In this document: positions 36,508-37,919 of the stretch, piece after piece | Layout: every line of letters begins with the position of its first letter | Position numbering within the stretch: position 1 is the first letter of the stretch | Made by a program: the position numbers and the translations under genes | From: Alphaproteobacteria bacterium | Lineage (GTDB): Bacteria; Pseudomonadota; Alphaproteobacteria; Sphingomonadales; Kordiimonadaceae | Direction of reading: 5' to 3' | NCBI GenBank assembly: GCA_021774775.1 | Contig: JAJFIT010000059.1 | Span: 1-37,919, forward strand | Length of the DNA stretch: 37,919 nt | The notes under the pieces: model-generated | The model's database searches: none | The model's input: the letters and a program-made list of their open reading frames with translations, nothing else | Told to the model about the DNA's origin: nothing

Positions 36508-37344
36508 TTAATTAGCTGTCTTGCTGAATTGCAGGCTGATCAACACTAGCGCCACGGCGGGCGCCGCGAAAACCAACCCGTCGACACGATCCAGAATGCC
36601 GCCGTGGCCCGGTATAAGGTTGCCGCTATCTTTGGCATTCAATGCTCTTTTCACTGCGCTTTCATAGAGATCACCCATCTGTGCAACGACTGCTACACCC
36701 GCGCCTGCCAGTGCCAGCCAAAACGGTGTACCCAGGCCAAATAACATGGAAATAGCGGCCGAAACTACTGCGGCCAGTACCATGCCCCCGATTAAACCGG
36801 CCCAGGTTTTTTTTGGACTAAGTTTCGGCGCCAGCTTGGGTCCACCAATACCTTTCCCCGCAAAATATCCACCCACGTCCATGGCCCAAACGGCAAAAAA
36901 CAGCCAAATGACGGTTATGCCATTGTCGTCAACGCTTCTGAGCCATGTCAGAGACAATAGAGCGAGCAGGACATAGGCGGTGCCAACATAAGCGTTTGAG
37001 CTGGACGAGCCAATATCGGCTCTTTTTGCCAATTTACCTGGGGGAACAAACACAAGTGCAAATGATGTAGCGAGTAGATAGAGTGCAAACGTCGCAAAAT
37101 GCTCTGCTGCGAGGTAGGTCGCAATTGCGGTTAAAGCTATTACAAAACCAATCTGTGTCTGAACTAAGCCCGTCGACCTGACACCTGTTAATGCACACCA
37201 TTCCTTGAGCATCAGCCATCCACCAACGGCTAACAATGCGAAAAACCACCAGCCGCCCAAATAGACCAGCCCCAGCACTACCGGTAGCAGCGCCAATGCC
37301 GACACAATGCGTTTAAACAGGTTATCTGATAGCCCTAACGGCAT
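36508..37344 (-). CDS. cdsA: Phosphatidate cytidylyltransferase (CDP-diglyceride synthase)
   Basis: CdsA converts phosphatidic acid and CTP to CDP-diacylglycerol, the branch point for all membrane phospholipids. The 278-residue integral membrane protein has about seven or eight hydrophobic segments and the motif [13 protein letters not shown]. Its C-terminal signature ([10 protein letters not shown]...[19 protein letters not shown]) contains the metal and nucleotide site. AAGGA precedes the ATG. It is 19 bases after uppS and abuts dxr, the usual order in proteobacteria. Confidence 0.96.
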   Translation of the reverse strand: MPLGLSDNLFKRIVSALALLPVVLGLVYLGGWWFFALLAVGGWLMLKEWCALTGVRSTGLVQTQIGFVIALTAIATYLAAEHFATFALYLLATSFALVFVPPGKLAKRADIGSSSSNAYVGTAYVLLALLSLTWLRSVDDNGITVIWLFFAVWAMDVGGYFAGKGIGGPKLAPKLSPKKTWAGLIGGMVLAAVVSAAISMLFGLGTPFWLALAGAGVAVVAQMGDLYESAVKRALNAKDSGNLIPGHGGILDRVDGLVFAAPAVALVLISLQFSKTAN

Positions 37345-37363
37345 TGGAAAATTCCTTTAACCC

Positions 37364-37919
37364 TCAGGGCCGCGCGCCAAACCGGCGGTCGCGTGACAGA
37401 TAGTCTTCAACCGCGTCCGCAAAGGTTTGGCTAGTGAAATCAGGCCAAAGAACCGGCATGAACAGGAATTCCGCATAGGCGGCCTGCCATAGCAAGAAAT
37501 TGGACAGTCGTTGTTCGCCGCTGGTGCGAATAATCAGGTCCGGGTCCGGGATGCCGTGGGTAAACAAAGCCCGTTCAACACTCTTTTCATCAATGGCTTC
37601 CAGACTCTGCCCTCCTGTCAGTACAGACTTCGCAATAATTTTCGCCGCATGGACAATTTCATCGCGTGATCCGTAGCTCAGAGCAATCACCAGCGTAAGG
37701 CGGCTGTTGTCTTTGGTCTGTTCTTCCGCCGCATCGATCATGTCCTTGATATCGCGGTTGAGCGAGGTTCTCTGGCCGATCACCCGAAGCTTAACGCCTT
37801 CTTTGGACAGCGTACGCACTTCTTTCTTCAGGTACATGCGCAGCAAACCCATAAGGTCGCTGACTTCTTCGGCGGGTCGGTTCCAATTTTCAGATGAGAA
37901 TGCGTATAAAGTCAGGTAG
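37364..37919 (-). CDS. uppS: Undecaprenyl pyrophosphate synthase, C-terminal part (runs off window)
   Basis: UppS makes the C55 lipid carrier for peptidoglycan and other envelope polymers. The frame stays open to the end of the window, so the N-terminus with the catalytic aspartate motif lies outside. An internal methionine at 37852 is not the true start, because the residues before it (YLTLYAFSSENWNRP) are the most conserved part of the family. Further motifs are LSYGSRDEIVHAAK and the signature PDLIIRTSGEQRLSNFLLWQ followed by AYAEFLF and WPDF. It is the first visible gene of uppS-cdsA-dxr-rseP-bamA-skp-fabZ. Confidence 0.96.
   Translation of the reverse strand, partial: YLTLYAFSSENWNRPAEEVSDLMGLLRMYLKKEVRTLSKEGVKLRVIGQRTSLNRDIKDMIDAAEEQTKDNSRLTLVIALSYGSRDEIVHAAKIIAKSVLTGGQSLEAIDEKSVERALFTHGIPDPDLIIRTSGEQRLSNFLLWQAAYAEFLFMPVLWPDFTSQTFADAVEDYLSRDRRFGARP

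Overview
This window is a stretch of core chromosome from an alphaproteobacterium of roughly balanced base composition. The lineage below class is not resolved. Three things point to the class. The pyruvate dehydrogenase E1 beta subunit carries its own lipoyl domain. The SOS box upstream of lexA is the direct repeat GAAC-N7-GAAC. The gene order also matches the class: eno-ftsB-pdhABC-lpdA-lipA, tpiA-secG-pyrG, tpiA/ppiD/trpE and trpGDC-moaC-moeA-lexA-comEC-gltX-gltA, then the bamA/rseP/dxr/cdsA/uppS envelope block. I count 33 complete protein genes plus one partial gene at each edge. I see no tRNA, rRNA, CRISPR, insertion sequence, phage gene or defence system. The largest gap between genes is about 265 bases (15481-15745), so coding density is high throughout.

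Layout. 1-9894 is all on the minus strand. Read in the direction of transcription it runs: eno, a small unknown gene, ftsB, then pdhA-pdhB-pdhC, a cupin gene, lpdA, an unknown exported protein, lipA and the start of a DUF3667 gene. This couples glycolysis to pyruvate oxidation and to the lipoate synthase that matures the complex. 10048-12400 holds an exported M20 metallopeptidase-like protein facing an exported helical-repeat protein. 12534-15480 (minus) is tpiA-secG-pyrG, with terminators after secG and pyrG. 15746-19182 (plus) is ppiD-trpE, followed by a reverse-strand YibQ-family gene. 20314-24420 (plus) is trpG-trpD-trpC-moaC-moeA, tightly packed with overlapping or abutting start and stop codons. 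Then come lexA with an autoregulatory SOS box, comEC facing it, and gltX-gltA ending in a strong bidirectional terminator. 30345-37919 (minus) is uppS-cdsA-dxr-rseP-bamA-skp-fabZ, covering undecaprenyl and phospholipid precursors, isoprenoids and outer-membrane assembly.

The most interesting signal is something absent. In many alphaproteobacteria lpxD lies next to fabZ after bamA/skp, lpxA-lpxI-lpxB lie between fabZ and gltA, and kdsA lies between pyrG and eno. Here all five lipid A/KDO genes are missing from those positions. The flanking genes are closely joined and leave no remnant, while BamA, Skp and RseP are kept. Either the organism builds an outer membrane without conventional lipopolysaccharide or these genes have moved elsewhere; the rest of the genome would decide. 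A second oddity is a pair of adjacent EF-hand-like calcium-binding loops in the BamA barrel domain.
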